From the NCBI GenBank assembly GCA_047967505.1, contig CM106539.1: a DNA stretch of 64,000 nucleotides; one strand, given 5' to 3'. The translations under genes were made by a program, and so were the position numbers. Source of the DNA: Dipteris shenzhenensis (Eukaryota > Polypodiophyta > Polypodiopsida > Gleicheniales). This document shows, piece by piece, positions 23,201 through 36,553 of the stretch. The notes below the pieces were generated by a model. That model had not been told where the DNA came from. It made no database searches and saw only the letters and a list, made by a program, of their open reading frames with translations. Each line of letters begins with the position of its first letter. Position 1 is the first letter of the stretch.

Positions 23201-25101
23201 GGCCGATTATGTTTTTCCAAGTCATTATGTAGGTACTCTAAATAATTGGAGTTGCTTTATGCACTCCCTGGGAGCTACCCTCCCTAAGCTGATGTTCTAG
23301 TTGGTTTTCATGTTGTCCCATAGACCTCTTGGTCTTCCGTGGACGTTAATAGACTCTCTCTCTCTCTCTCTCTCTCAATTGAAAGCAAGCCCGCAGAGGA
23401 GCCAAAGTCAAATCATGCAGGACTAGCTATCACCAAAGAGCTCTTCATGGTTGATCACTGTCGTCAGTATTCAACCGTATGGGTTTCAGCCATGTGGGGA
23501 AGAAGAGTGGACTGTAAAGAATGGAGAACATGTCCAACAAAATTAAGTGGTTTGAATCATTGGATCCATCATATTCAAGCTTGACAGCGACAGTCAGGGA
23601 TAGAAGGAGTTGCTCAATAATGGGATTGGCAACATCCCGGTCACTACCTGTCAATATACTCTCACATATTCTTTATGGTCCATACCTTAATTGAAACCTG
23701 CTTTTATGATTGCTTTGACTAAGCAAAGATAAAGGGCGAGTTCGACAACTAGCAGGTTGTCACAAGGTGGAAAGACATAGGAAAGGTTGATGCACAAGGG
23801 ACAAAGAAGTGTCATGGTCATCTACCAGCCCTATGACGATGACTATCTACATGGCAGCCACGAAGCCCAGGAGCAGCCAGAACAGGCTCTAGGACAAGGC
23901 AAAAGCAGTAGCAAAAGACAGAGTAAAAGACCAGCCAAAAGGGGGCTATTTATAGGCCTCCCACGCTAGTCTATGGATTCACAGACTCAGTAGTCTGTGA
24001 ATTTACAGCCTCTGTCAGTGGAAGGAGTTTGCCCTAAAACCTATATAAGGAGCCCCCCCACCTCATTTCTGCATCAGCTCTTGCAGCAGGATCATCTCTA
24101 GCCTTCATCCTGCAGCAAATCTAGGAGGACCAACAGCAGGGCCTTGAGCATCAGTTAGAGAGAGGTAGAAGAGGAGCAATCTGCCTACAAAAAGGGACAA
24201 CTGTTGTATCTCAACCTATTGGCAGACAGTAATAAACAGCAAATACACCCTATGGAATGTTACCTTCCAATCAAAATGTGGCATGACCTCAGATGGGTCA
24301 GTTAGAGAAGATCCTTAGAAAGAGCAGTAATTATGTGCATAAATGTAATACTTAATTGTGTTGATATGTTATGAGGGTTGGTCAAGGATTTAGATCAAGG
24401 TCTTTGATGACTGGGGTCCAAGACGAGTAGGATAGGGAGGCAAAGAAAGGTTAGTAATTTAGAAAAGGATCAAAGAAACAAAAAGGGTTTATGCATGGGG
24501 AAGGGGTTAAAACATTAGCAACAGGCTACAATTAGTATGAGGTCCAACAGGCTACATGGGAGTTTCATGTGCACCCGCTTTGAAAATGTAATGAAGGGGA
24601 AAAAGGGGTTAACTTAGGGGTACTTAGTGAGGGTTAGAGGGGATAATGGAAGGGAATTTAGATCAAGGTCTTTGATGATTGGGGTCCAAGACGACTAGGA
24701 CAAGGGGGAGAAAGGTTAGTAATTTGGAAAAGGATCAAAGGGACAAAAAGGATTTATGCATGGGGAAGGGGTTAAAACATTAGCAATAGGCTAAAATTAG
24801 TATGGGGTCTTCTAGAAACATAGGGGTTTCATGTGCACCCGCTTTGAAAATGTAATGATGGGGAAAAAGGGGTTAATTTAGGGGTACTTTAGTGAGGGTT
24901 AGAGGGGATAATGGAGGGGGCTATATAAGTCCAAGCCCTTCACTCTTTTAGATGTGACATCTAGCCTTTTCTACTCTCCTTCCTCCTACTTTAGTAAGGG
25001 TTAGAGGGGACAATGGAGGGGACTATGTAAGTCCAAGCCCTCCATTCTTGTAGATGTGACATCTAATCCTTTCTACTCTCCTCCCTCCTACTTGCTGCCT
25101 A

Positions 25102-25132
<31 letters not shown>

Positions 25133-28100
25133 CATCAGATGGTGGCTGCAAAGTTATGGATGAGCTCAAAGCAGAAAATGCAGCTCTTAAGAAAGAGATG
25201 GAGGCCATGCAGACTACCATGAATGGTAAGCATGCTGAGTTTGCACAACAGCTCAACAAGGGGAAAGAAGGATGCTTGAATGGACAGAAGTTGTTAAAAG
25301 GGGATCAGCAGCTCCCAAAAAAGAACTCATTTCTGAGACACTAGAGGAAGAGAAGAGACGGGCCAGTAAAGCAATGAATGTTCTAGTTAGAGGTTTCACA
25401 GTGGGAGACACCCCAATGGCAGATGCTCAAGCCCTATTTGCCAAGATGGGAGTCAACCTCACATGTGAGGCAGCTTGGAGGGTCGGGAAGACGGAGATAC
25501 AAACAAGACCGTTAGTACTGAAACTCCAGACTGCAATTGATAGGTCCAACCTTATGAGCATGCGAGCATCCTTGAAGGGGACCAAGATCTACTTGGATGA
25601 TGACCTCACCCTTCTACAGCAGGAACATAGAAGAGAAGGCATGACACAGGTCATGGCAGCAAGGGAAGCAGGGAAATGGGCTGCCTACATGGATGGCAAA
25701 GTGATTATTCGAGAAAGAGTTGACTGAGGGAATAAGGGAGAAGGGGAGAAGGAAGAGGGGGAACTATGACGATGTCAGAGCCGGGAGGGGAGTGCATAAA
25801 ACAAGCTGAGTATGGCTGTATGGAACTGTCATGGTACACTTTGATCCGACCCAGGTGGCTTCTCGGAGACATACACAGGCAGAGACATCGTATTCTACAC
25901 TGAGACACATGAGAGCCCAGAGAGGGCTGCCCAAAGTGACAGGGTACATTTGGGAGTCTACTCATAGGAGAGAACCGAGGAGAGAGAGTGGAGTACGAGG
26001 CTTTGGAGGTGTAGCTGTCCTTTTCAAAACACACTTGAGACCACTCATATCTGTGGTACGTGTTGGGGTAAAGGCACATTGCCACCCTTTTATTAAAGAT
26101 AAGACATCTATGACTGTCTTAAGACAGTCATAGGGTAAAACCTAATCCTAATAAAACTAATGAGTTTGTGGTGTGGCTCATCACTTCACACCCGCACACT
26201 TGTGTCTTCTCTCTCTCACACTCTCTCCCTCTTACTCTTCTTCCCCTTTCAGGTCTTTCAACTGGTATCAGAGCCACCTCTCCCTCTACCCTTGCCTACC
26301 CACACCCCTCGACCTCTACCTAGCCTCTGCAAGGGCCAACGGGCCAGCAGGCGTCAGCGCAGGTCAGCAAGTGACAGCGCCGTACGGACGTACGTCGTCC
26401 GTACATCCGTACGGACGAGCGTCGCAGATCTACAGGCAGCGACGGCATTGCATCGCGAGCGCGGGCGCAGGCTCGGGCGCGGGCATAGATCAGGGCACGA
26501 CGCGGGCGCGGGCGTAGAGCAGGGCACGGCGCGGGCGCGGGCGCGGGCGTAGAGCAGGGCAGCAGCTGCTAGCTGCTAGCCTGCGCAGGAGCAGCCTGTG
26601 CACAGCACCAGGCTGCGCGGAACCAGAGTGCGCAGCGCGCGCTCAGGTGCGCGCTCAGGTACGGACATCCGTACCTGCTGTACGGACTCCGTACAGGAGC
26701 CGTACATCCGTACGGATCTACACTCCGCAGGTACAGGGAGCTGCATCAGGGAGACCGTCGAAATTATTTTTTTGTCTTCTCTCTTCTGGGATTCTGCACA
26801 CGTGCGAAGGTACATCAAGTACAGCAGGCAGAATTTTTTTTTTGTGGGAAGAAAAGAAGGAGAAAGAGCTCTCTGCTCTTGATTCAGGATCATTTTTCAG
26901 TTCACAGAACTGTGTTTTCTTGAAAGTACAGCAAGTACCTTCATTTACCTCGTGCTTGAGGTGAAGAGAACCACAGTGTGTGGTTGATTGCACAGTTGTC
27001 TGTTTTCGTGAAGGAAATGCCTTGATTTTGTAGAGGACTTTTATGCTTTTAGTGGGCTTGAATCTCAGTTTCCGGGTGAGCAGATCATAGGGCTTTTGCC
27101 TGGCAGTTGATGCTTTGTATGCCTTGAGGTAGTGTGGTGCCACAGAGCACACATTTGCCTCGATTTCCACAGTGTCGAGGTGACATTTTCTTGCAGGTCA
27201 CATTTCTTGTGCAACACTCTAAGAACCTCAGTTGAGCCACGCCTGGCCAGGGCGCATCGAGTTTACTCGGTCCCTAACTGTCCATCGTTGACAGTGCTCA
27301 AAAGGTTCATCATTGAGTGTTTGTACGTTGGGATCTGTGTATGTCATTTCTACACAGGACAGTATATGCATTACACTGTTGGTTGATTTTGTCAGAGAGA
27401 TTTTCACATTGCATGCTACCTCAGTGTTGAGGTGTTCTTCACTTGGTTCAGGTGTCAGATCAAGGGGCTTTTGCCCAGATTTTATTTGATAGCACTTGGG
27501 TTACCGACAAAGATCTTCAGATGCATCTTATCCCCTCAGAAGGGTGATCGCTTGGGATTTATCCCATTTTCTGTTGCAGGTTTTGTGACAGGCTGAAGTG
27601 TCATTTTTTTTTTTTGGGTGTTTGCCAAGTGGTTTATGCATATTAACTCAGTGCAATACCTCATCTGAGGTGGGAGAAGTGATCAGTACAGCCAGTACAG
27701 CAGTGTTTACAGCAGTGTTTGTGCTTTGTCAGCTGATTATGCACTGTTAAGCACTTGTTGAGCAGCTGCAGCAGTCTGAAATTACTGTTTTTTATGCCTA
27801 TTTGAGCACGGTACAGTGTTTCAGAAGGTACAGTAACTGGGGGAATTTTCTGTTTTGCTGCAGATTTTCTGACAGTAAAAAACAGCACTATTGTGAGTGC
27901 TCCTGGCTCTTGATAGAGCAGGTTTTTTTTTTCTGAGAAATCAGAATTATTATTCAGTCTTTTTTTTCTTCCAGGGAGTCAGATACTTTCCTTATCTGAT
28001 ATGGCATCAGGTGGAAGTGAATCTTCAATTCTGAACATAAAGAAACTGGAAGGAGCACACAATTATGCATTATGGGCAGAACAGTGCTTGAATGTACTTC

Positions 28101-31100
28101 TGTTAAAGAAGATTTCTAAGCCCATAAGGGTGAAGGGTGTCAAGCCATCTGACATGGCAGCTGATGACTGGGAAGAGCTTGATTTGTCCGCAAGGGCAGC
28201 TATCATGCTCACTATTTCTGACACTCTTGTGTTCAATGTTCAGGCTGAAAAGACCTCTTATGGTCTATGGCAAAGGCTAGAAGAATTGTATGCCCAAAAG
28301 AGCTCAGCCAGTAAGGTTTATTGGTTGAAGAAGCTGGTTGATCTTCGCATGAAGGAAGGTACAGCTATGACCTCACACTTGAGTGAGTTCAATGCCATCT
28401 TTACACAGCTGATTGCACAGGGATTGAATCTTGATGAGGAGTTCAAGGCTACTTTCTTGCTGTGTACCCTCCTTGAGAGTTGGGACACTTTCAAGACCAC
28501 CCTGTCAAATTCGAATGTCACTCTTATTTATGCTGATGTAGAGAGCTCTCTCCTTATGGAGGAGATGAGCAGGAAGAATAATGCGAGCAGCAAGTCTTCA
28601 AATGCCTTGCAGGTACAGGATAGAGGCAGGACTCAGCAGAAGGGGAGATCTGCTAGTAAGTCCGAATCCCGCAGTCAGTCCCGTGGCAAAAAGGATATTG
28701 AATGCTTTTATTGTGGCAAGAAGGGACATGTGAAGTCTAAGTGCTTCAAGTTCATACGGGATCAGAAAGCCAAGAAGGCTGAAACAAAGGATGCAGGCAA
28801 TGGAAGCAAAGGCAAAGGAAAGGCCAAGGCAGATGACTTGGATGCAGTGAATGTTGCAGCAGAGGACAGTGACAGTGACATACATGATGTTTTATGCTCT
28901 TCTGTTGTAATAGCACATACTTTGGTTATTGATGGCCATGACATGCACACCTGGCTCTTGGATTCAGGTGCTTCTTTTCATGTTACTCCTCATAGGGAGT
29001 GGTTTACTTCCTACACAGGTACTCATGGAGTTGTTCATCTTGGGAACAACTATGCATGTCAGATTGCAGGGATTGGCAGTATACAGATAGTATTTCCTGA
29101 TGGACGCATATTCATGCTTGATGGTGTCCGCCATGTGCCGCAAATCAAGAAAAATCTGATTAGCACTGGCTTATTGGATGACAGTGGTTACCACACCACA
29201 TTTGGGGATTCCAAATGGGTGATTACTGATCGCCAGGCTGTAGTGGCTGAGGGTTTTAAGAGTGATACCTTGTACCCTCTGTATGTTTCCAGTGTGGGTA
29301 ATCATGTTGTTGCCATAACCGAGCTGCCAAAGGTTTCATTGTGGCATAGCCGGTTGGGACACATGTCTGTTAAAGGAATGCAAGAACTGTCACGTTTGGG
29401 TTATCTGCCGCCTCTTTCTTTTTCAGATTTGCCTACTTGTGATCATTGTATATTTGGCAAGCATTCTGTGACTCCTCATAAGAGGAGAACTCCCCAGAAT
29501 AGAGCACCACTTGATCTAGTGCACACTGATTTGTGTGAGATGCCACAGTTATCACTAGGGGGTGCAAAATATTTTATTACTTTCATTGATGATGCCACAC
29601 GCAAAGTGTGGGTCTATTTCTTGAAGCATAAGGGCGATGCCTTAGATGCTTTCAAGAAGTTTGTCGCTCAGGTTGAGAATCGGACAGGTCGCAGGCTGAA
29701 ATGCCTCAGATCCGATAATGGGGGTGAGTATGTGTCACATGCTTTTGTCCAGCTAAGGGCATCAAACAGGAACTCACAGCCCCTCATAATGCATCTCAAA
29801 ATGGTGCAAGTGAGCGGATGAATCGAACTATTCAGGAGAAGGTTCGATGTATGTTGTCTTATGCTGCATTACCCCATGGCTTTTGGGCAGAAGCCGTGCA
29901 AACAGCAGTTCACATTATTAACAGGTCGCCAAACAAGGCTTTGGAGTTGAAAGTGCCAGAGGAGGTGTGGTCTGGCAAGCCACCTTCATATAAGCACTTA
30001 CGTGTATTTGGCTGCGAGTGCTTTGCTCATGTACGCAAAGAACTGCGCACCAAACTGGAGCCAAAGTCTATCAGATGCATCTTTATGGGTTATGGTGACA
30101 AAGGTGAAATGGGGTACAGGTTATGGGATCCCGTTAAACGGAAGATTATACGCAGCAATAATGTCATCTTTAAAGAGGATAGTGTACACAAGGAACCCGT
30201 GCAACCTGTGGAATACAGGAGGGTTATTTATGATGATGTTGGACAGCAAAGAATGCCCATTTATATGCAGCAGCAGGCTGCTGCAGATAACCCTGTTCAA
30301 GAGGGTATACAGGCTGAAAATCAGCCAGATAATTTTGCCAATGATGCACCACTGGATATGCCAGCAGATGGGGCTGTAGAACAGCCAGATATGGTGGTAC
30401 AGCCACCCGTCATGCATGACGAACAGGCTGGACAGCAGCCTAATCCGGAACATTTTGTTAGGAGGAGCACCCGTGTACAACGGCCTCCTGCCAGGTTTGT
30501 TCCAGGAGCCAATAATGTGGCTGATTTTATCATGCTGACAGATTGTGGTGAGCCTTCCAGCTTCAAGGAAGCTATGGGAAGAACAGAGAAAAAGAAGTGG
30601 GAGAAAGCCATGCAGTCAGAAATGGACTCCTTACTTCAAAATGATACATGGGACTTGGTGCAACTACCTGCAGGCAGAAAGGTTTTGCCATGCAAGTGGG
30701 TTTACAAAGTCAAAGTGGACTCAAATGCTTTACCGAGGTATAAGGCCAGATTGGTTGCCAAGGGATTTAAGCAGGAGAAGGACATTGACTTTGATGAGAT
30801 CTTTTCCCCTGTAGTCAAGATGACTACTTTGAGAGCAGTGTTAGCTCTTGTTGCTCATGACGACATGGATTTATGTCAGATGGATGTGAAGACAGCCTTT
30901 CTTCACGGAGATCTCCATGATGAGATCTATATGAGTCAGCCAGAGGGATATGCTGTTAAAGGGAAAGAGCAGCTTGTGTGTAAGCTCAAGAGGAGCTTGT
31001 ATGGACTCAAGCAGGCGCCAAGAGAATGGTACAAGAAGTTTGATGCCTTCATGCAGTCCCAAGGGTATCATAGGTGTGAGACCAATCATTGCTTGTCCAC

Positions 31101-34100
31101 CAAACGGGCAAAGGATGGCAATTTGATGCTACTCATTCTATATGTGGATGACATGCTTATTGCCAGTAAATCTCAGCATGAGATTAGTGCTTTGAAGAAA
31201 CAACTGCATAAGTCTTTTGACATGAAAGACTTGGGTGATGCAAATCATATTCTTGGCATGCGGATTACTTGTGACAGGTCCAAGGGACTTTTGTTTCTGT
31301 CACAGAAGGAGTACATTGACAAAGTACTGCAGTGGTTTAAAATGGAGGGGGGGAAGTCTATTAGTACCCCGTTGCCTCCACGTTTCCAGATCAGATGATG
31401 ATAAGGCTGAAATGGCCAAGGTTCCGTATGCATCTGCAGTTGGATCTTTGATGTATGCCATGGTTGCCACTCGTCCGGATATTGCTTTTGCGGTGGGAGT
31501 CATCAGCAGGTATATGGCAAATCCAGGCAAGCGGCACTGGGAAGCAGTGAAAGGTGTCTTGAGATATCTCAAGGGTACCAAAGACTTGTGCATATGCTAT
31601 GGTAGGCAGGATGCATTGGTGCATGGTTTTACAGATTCAGACTATGCAGGGAATGCAGATAACAGGAAGTCTACTACCGGTTATATTTTCACATTTGCAG
31701 GAGGTGCTATATCATGGGTGTCTCGGTTGCAGAAATGCATTGCACTGTCAACTACTGAAGCTGAATATGTTGCAGCCACTGAGGCTTGCAAGGAAGCAAT
31801 ATGGCTTACTCGGCTGGTGGGAGACTTGGGCATTACAGGAGATATGCCAGTTTTGCATTCTGATAGTCAGAGTGCTATCATGTTGGCAAAGAATCCGTCT
31901 TTCATCAGAAGACCAAGCACATAGATGTGAAATATCATTTCATCAGGGAGGTACTGGAAGACAAGCGACTTGAGCTTGTGAAGGTGCATACTGATGATAA
32001 TCCTGCAGATTTGCTCACTAAGAGCTTGCCTACAGAGCGGTTTGCACATTGCCGCCACATCATGGGATTAGGATGAGACCATTCTTATTTTATGGTCTTG
32101 CATACAGTAACTGTATATTGCTGTAACTTTTATTCTTTTCTCCCCTTTAGGCACATTGGCCTTTAGGTGGGAGGTTGTTGGGGTAAAGGCACATTGCCAC
32201 CCTTTTATTAAAGATAAGACATCTATGACTGTCTTAAGACAGTCATAGGGTAAAACCTAATCCTAATAAAACTAATGAGTTTGTGGTGTGGCTCATCACT
32301 TCACACCCGCACACTTGTGTCTTCTCTCTCTCACACTCTCTCCCTCTTACTCTTCTTCCCCTTTCAGGTCTTTCAGTACGAAGAGAGGAACATGTACGTC
32401 ACATGTGGATACGAGTACATCTACTAGATGCCCGACTGATCGTCATTGAGGTATGCTATTTCCCTCCACACACGTCATCATATGCTCATGATGTCACTAC
32501 AGAGGGGCACAGTCCTTATGAGAGGATACATGATGATATCATAGAGTTCTCCAGACAGGGAGACACCCTCCTTCGGGGCGATTTCAATGCAAGGACGAGG
32601 GATAGGCAAGTGGGCCTACTTGACTTCACATATGAGAGAGACCCCCACATGATGCCAGAGTTAGATGTAGCAGAACTTGGGATTCGGAGACTTTCTGCAG
32701 ATACTTCACATGTGACAGCATACGGGCGACACCTGCTTGAGTTGGGAGCTGTCCACGACCTCATCATCTACAATGGCCTTCAGAGATTCATCTACAATGG
32801 CCTTCAGAGATGGCCATCATCTGAGGGATTCACATGCTTCCTACATGGAGGCGGGACTAGCACAGTGGACTACCTATTGGGTCCATTGGCTTTTGTCTCA
32901 CGGATACATGACCTCACTGTACCCCCCCCCCCCCACTTGGAACCGACCACTCATATCTGGCCTTTGATGTTCTTGCTACTACACCAATCACAGGGAGAGT
33001 TCCTACCACTACCCATACCCAGATCCACTTTGATCGTGCCCTTGATCCAGTGTATGTGTGTCACTTAGCCACAGAGCTTCCAGCCTTATTGGAGGGTGAT
33101 TTAGACCTCGCCCACGTCTCAGCCACCCTTGTCACAATGATACAGGATGCTACCTATTGGGTCCATTAGCTTTTGTCTCACGGATACATGACCTCACTGT
33201 ACCCCCCCCCCCACCACTTGGAACCGACCACTCATATCTAGCCTTCGATGTTCTTGCTACTACACCAGTCACAGGGAGAGTTCCTACCACTACCCATAGC
33301 CAGATCCACTTTGACTGTGCCCTTGATCCAGTGTATGTGTGTCACTTAGCCAGAGAGCATCCGGCCTTATTGGAGGGTGATTTAGACCTCGCCCATGTCT
33401 CAGCCACCCTTGTCACAGTGATACAGGATGCTGCCACCAGATCCTTTCCTACAACCCGATCTTCACGGGTACGAGATGGGAAGATGCCTCAAAACCCCTC
33501 GTTTGATGATGAGTGCAGAGAGATGCGAGCCCACCTCACACGGGAGCGAGCCTTGGATCAATTGATGCCACACGAGGCACACATGATCTTTCGGCGGTTG
33601 ACGCGCCGCAAGAGACGAGCCTTTCTCACACACATGATGGAAGAGATTATTTTGCGGGGGAGACCCGACCACTGGGTGGGGCTTCCTTTTGGAGGGAAAG
33701 CCACCCATCCCCATCACTGATCCCGGCAAGTGGCACACTTATGCATGCTCCCTATATGATGTCCCAAGGCAGACACCGCCAGACATGTCCTCTATGCCCA
33801 GGCCCACTACTTGTCATCTATTCACTACGCAAAATGTGCGGGCTGCACTTCGCCAGCTCCACAACCGGAAAGCACAGGATCACGAGGGCCTTCAGACAGA
33901 GCACTTCGCACATGGGCAAGAGGTTCTAGCACCGATCCTTGCACATATGTTTAACCTTGCAGTTTGTCATGGGTTCCCACCCGCATGGAGCACCACCACT
34001 ATCGTACCGATACACAAAGCAGGAGACCTCATGGACACCGAGAACTATCGCACCCTCATCATTGGCCACACACTGGCCAAGATCTGTGGATCGGTACTAG

Positions 34101-36482
34101 AGAGAGAGATCAACAATCATACAGAGGCACGGGGGCAGCGAGCGCTAGGGCAGGCAGGATTCAGGAGGCAGCACTCTAGTCTAGACCACATTTTCACTCT
34201 GAGGACTATCACTGAGGAGGCGAGGTTCAAGCATCAGAGAGTCCACATGCTTCGTAGACTTTCGAAAGGCCTTCGACACTGTTCCACGATCCCGCATGAT
34301 CAAGAGACTACAGGGAATGCAGATCCCAGAGATGCTGATTTAGGGTGTGATGAGCTTATATGAGTCAATCAGAGGTAGGGTCCGTGCTCTAGGCGGTCTA
34401 TCGGATTGGGTCAAGAGCACCATTGGGGTGAAGCAGGGCTGCCCTCTCTCACCGACTCTCTTTGGACTCTACATTGATGAGATCACATCTTTCATAGATC
34501 GCCTAGGGAGTGAGGGTTCATTACTAGGTGATCTCCTCGTATAGATATTGTTATATGTTGATGATATAGTCCTTATATCCTCTTCGGTGGAGGGGCTGCA
34601 GATAGATCTAGAGGCATTAGAGGTGTTTTGCAAAGAGACAGACCTGACGGTCAACCTTGGGAAAACTAAGGTTATGATCTTCAACACCTCATGAGCAGTG
34701 ACTCGCCGACTTAGTTTCACCTATCGTGGTGAGCCAGTGGAGATAGTGCAATCGTACAAATATTTGGGAGCACCCATCTTCATGATGAAACATGCAAGCC
34801 AGGCACGGCTCACACGAGGGCGTAGTGCTTTGGCTAGACTAGAGCGAGAGTGTTTCCAAGTGCACTTCCAGGATCCATCGACGGAGGGATGGCTTTTTGA
34901 CACACTGGTGCGACCGATTGTCATGTATGCAACACCTTTTTGGGGATGCGATCTTCTGAGAACAGACTGGAGGAGCTTCGAGCAGCTACAGGTGACGATG
35001 AGATCCAAGATTATCCGATGTAAGCTCTCAATTCCACATAAGATAGTATAGGCAGAGTTCGCCATGACACCTCTCCAGGTTGATGCCATCTTTCAGACCG
35101 TGACTTTCATCCACAGAGTTTGGGACTTACTCCACTGGAGACTTCCGAGGCTGGCCCTAGAGTCATCCGGATGACTCGCAGAGAGCGGGGCAAACACATG
35201 GTATGCACGCATATCCACATGGCTTGCCAAGCACAATATCTAGATGGACAAGCTTCCCCCCTTTCAGTACAGCATGGATGCACCTCTTGAGTCGATCCCG
35301 CGAGATGAGATCAACCGTATCATACGGTTAGACCTCCTCCAGCTTCACACCTCCCGGACATGGGGGAGGACCAAGAGCTCCCCGCCAAGAACCAATTTTA
35401 TTGCGACCACTTCCTGAGAGTATCAGAGGGGGGATTCATCATCAGACCCCAGTATCTCGAGGACAGAGGAGTCTACCCATGCACTGAGGATTGCCATTGG
35501 TCAGATGCGGGCCTCGTCCCATCAGCTGAGGATCGAGACAGGGAGAGCAGCGGGTCTGCACGCTATGTACGTTGGGGGCGGTTGAGACAGAGAAGCATTT
35601 TCTTTGTGTTTGCCCAGCCCACTACGAGATTCGGAGATGCTACCACTGTCTCTACCTAGAGGGGAGTGGCTTCGGTCCTTTGTCACGACTGATCCATTTC
35701 CATGACCAGGTCTATATCAGGCTTTATCTGATGGAGATGCATCGACACAGGGAGACGCTTCAGCGACAGATCAGAGCGCAGCAAGACATAGAGGGTGACC
35801 GGGCACAGCGACACATCACAAACTTCTATACATTTGAGTCGCCCCCGGACACAATGGAGTGGAGGAGGAGGAGCTAGCCAATATGAGAGCAGTTTGGATG
35901 AGCAGCCGGCACAATACCACTGAGAGAGGGGCGTAGAGACCACATGCGCACAGAGAGCCCCCAGCGTACACTGTATTGAGGTCCAACCTATCACAGCTTT
36001 CCTCAGGGGAGACCGATATAGACAAGGGTTCACTCTAGACATAGCCCAAAGAGTCCAGAGAGCGAGGAGACCGCGTCCCCCACCGTAGCACGAGACAGCT
36101 CGACAAACACACATACGAGACATCTTTGCAGCCCATTAGAGAGCCATCACTATACCAGGCTTCGGTTTCGTCCCAACGCCTGGATAGATTGATTGATCTG
36201 GCCCACTATGTAGTTGTAGTTGACTTTTTCTATGATTATGATTTTGTTAGCATAGATTAGTACTCAGCAAGGGTCCTAGCGTACAATTTGCTTCAGCCCA
36301 TTAAGGCTTGTATGAGTTCGCTTTTTGTGTACTTTGTCCCATAGGGCCGTGATCTTTCTTTTCTACGTATAAAAGTTTTACGACAATGTCACAAGCTGAA
36401 AGGGACTAAGATGTGGATAGCCATAGAACTCACAAGAGATGTGACATCTAATCTTTCTACTCTCCTTCCTCCTACTTGCTGC

Positions 36483-36553
<71 letters not shown>

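Larger units (their letters stand above)
26061..32375 (+). mobile_element. Complete young Ty1/copia retrotransposon, 6,315 bp, inserted in the LINE
   Basis: Identical 200-bp LTRs (26061-26260 and 32176-32375, TGTTGG...TTTCA) flank the element, bordered by the 5-bp target duplication GTACG (26056-26060 and 32376-32380). A tRNA-Met primer site follows the 5' LTR and a polypurine tract (32163-32175) precedes the 3' LTR. A leader of about 1.7 kb is followed by gag, protease, integrase, RT and RNase H in copia order. Three small frameshifts break the single ORF (near 29753, 31385 and 31903). Removing the element and one GTACG leaves an open LINE endonuclease frame. Confidence 0.97.
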
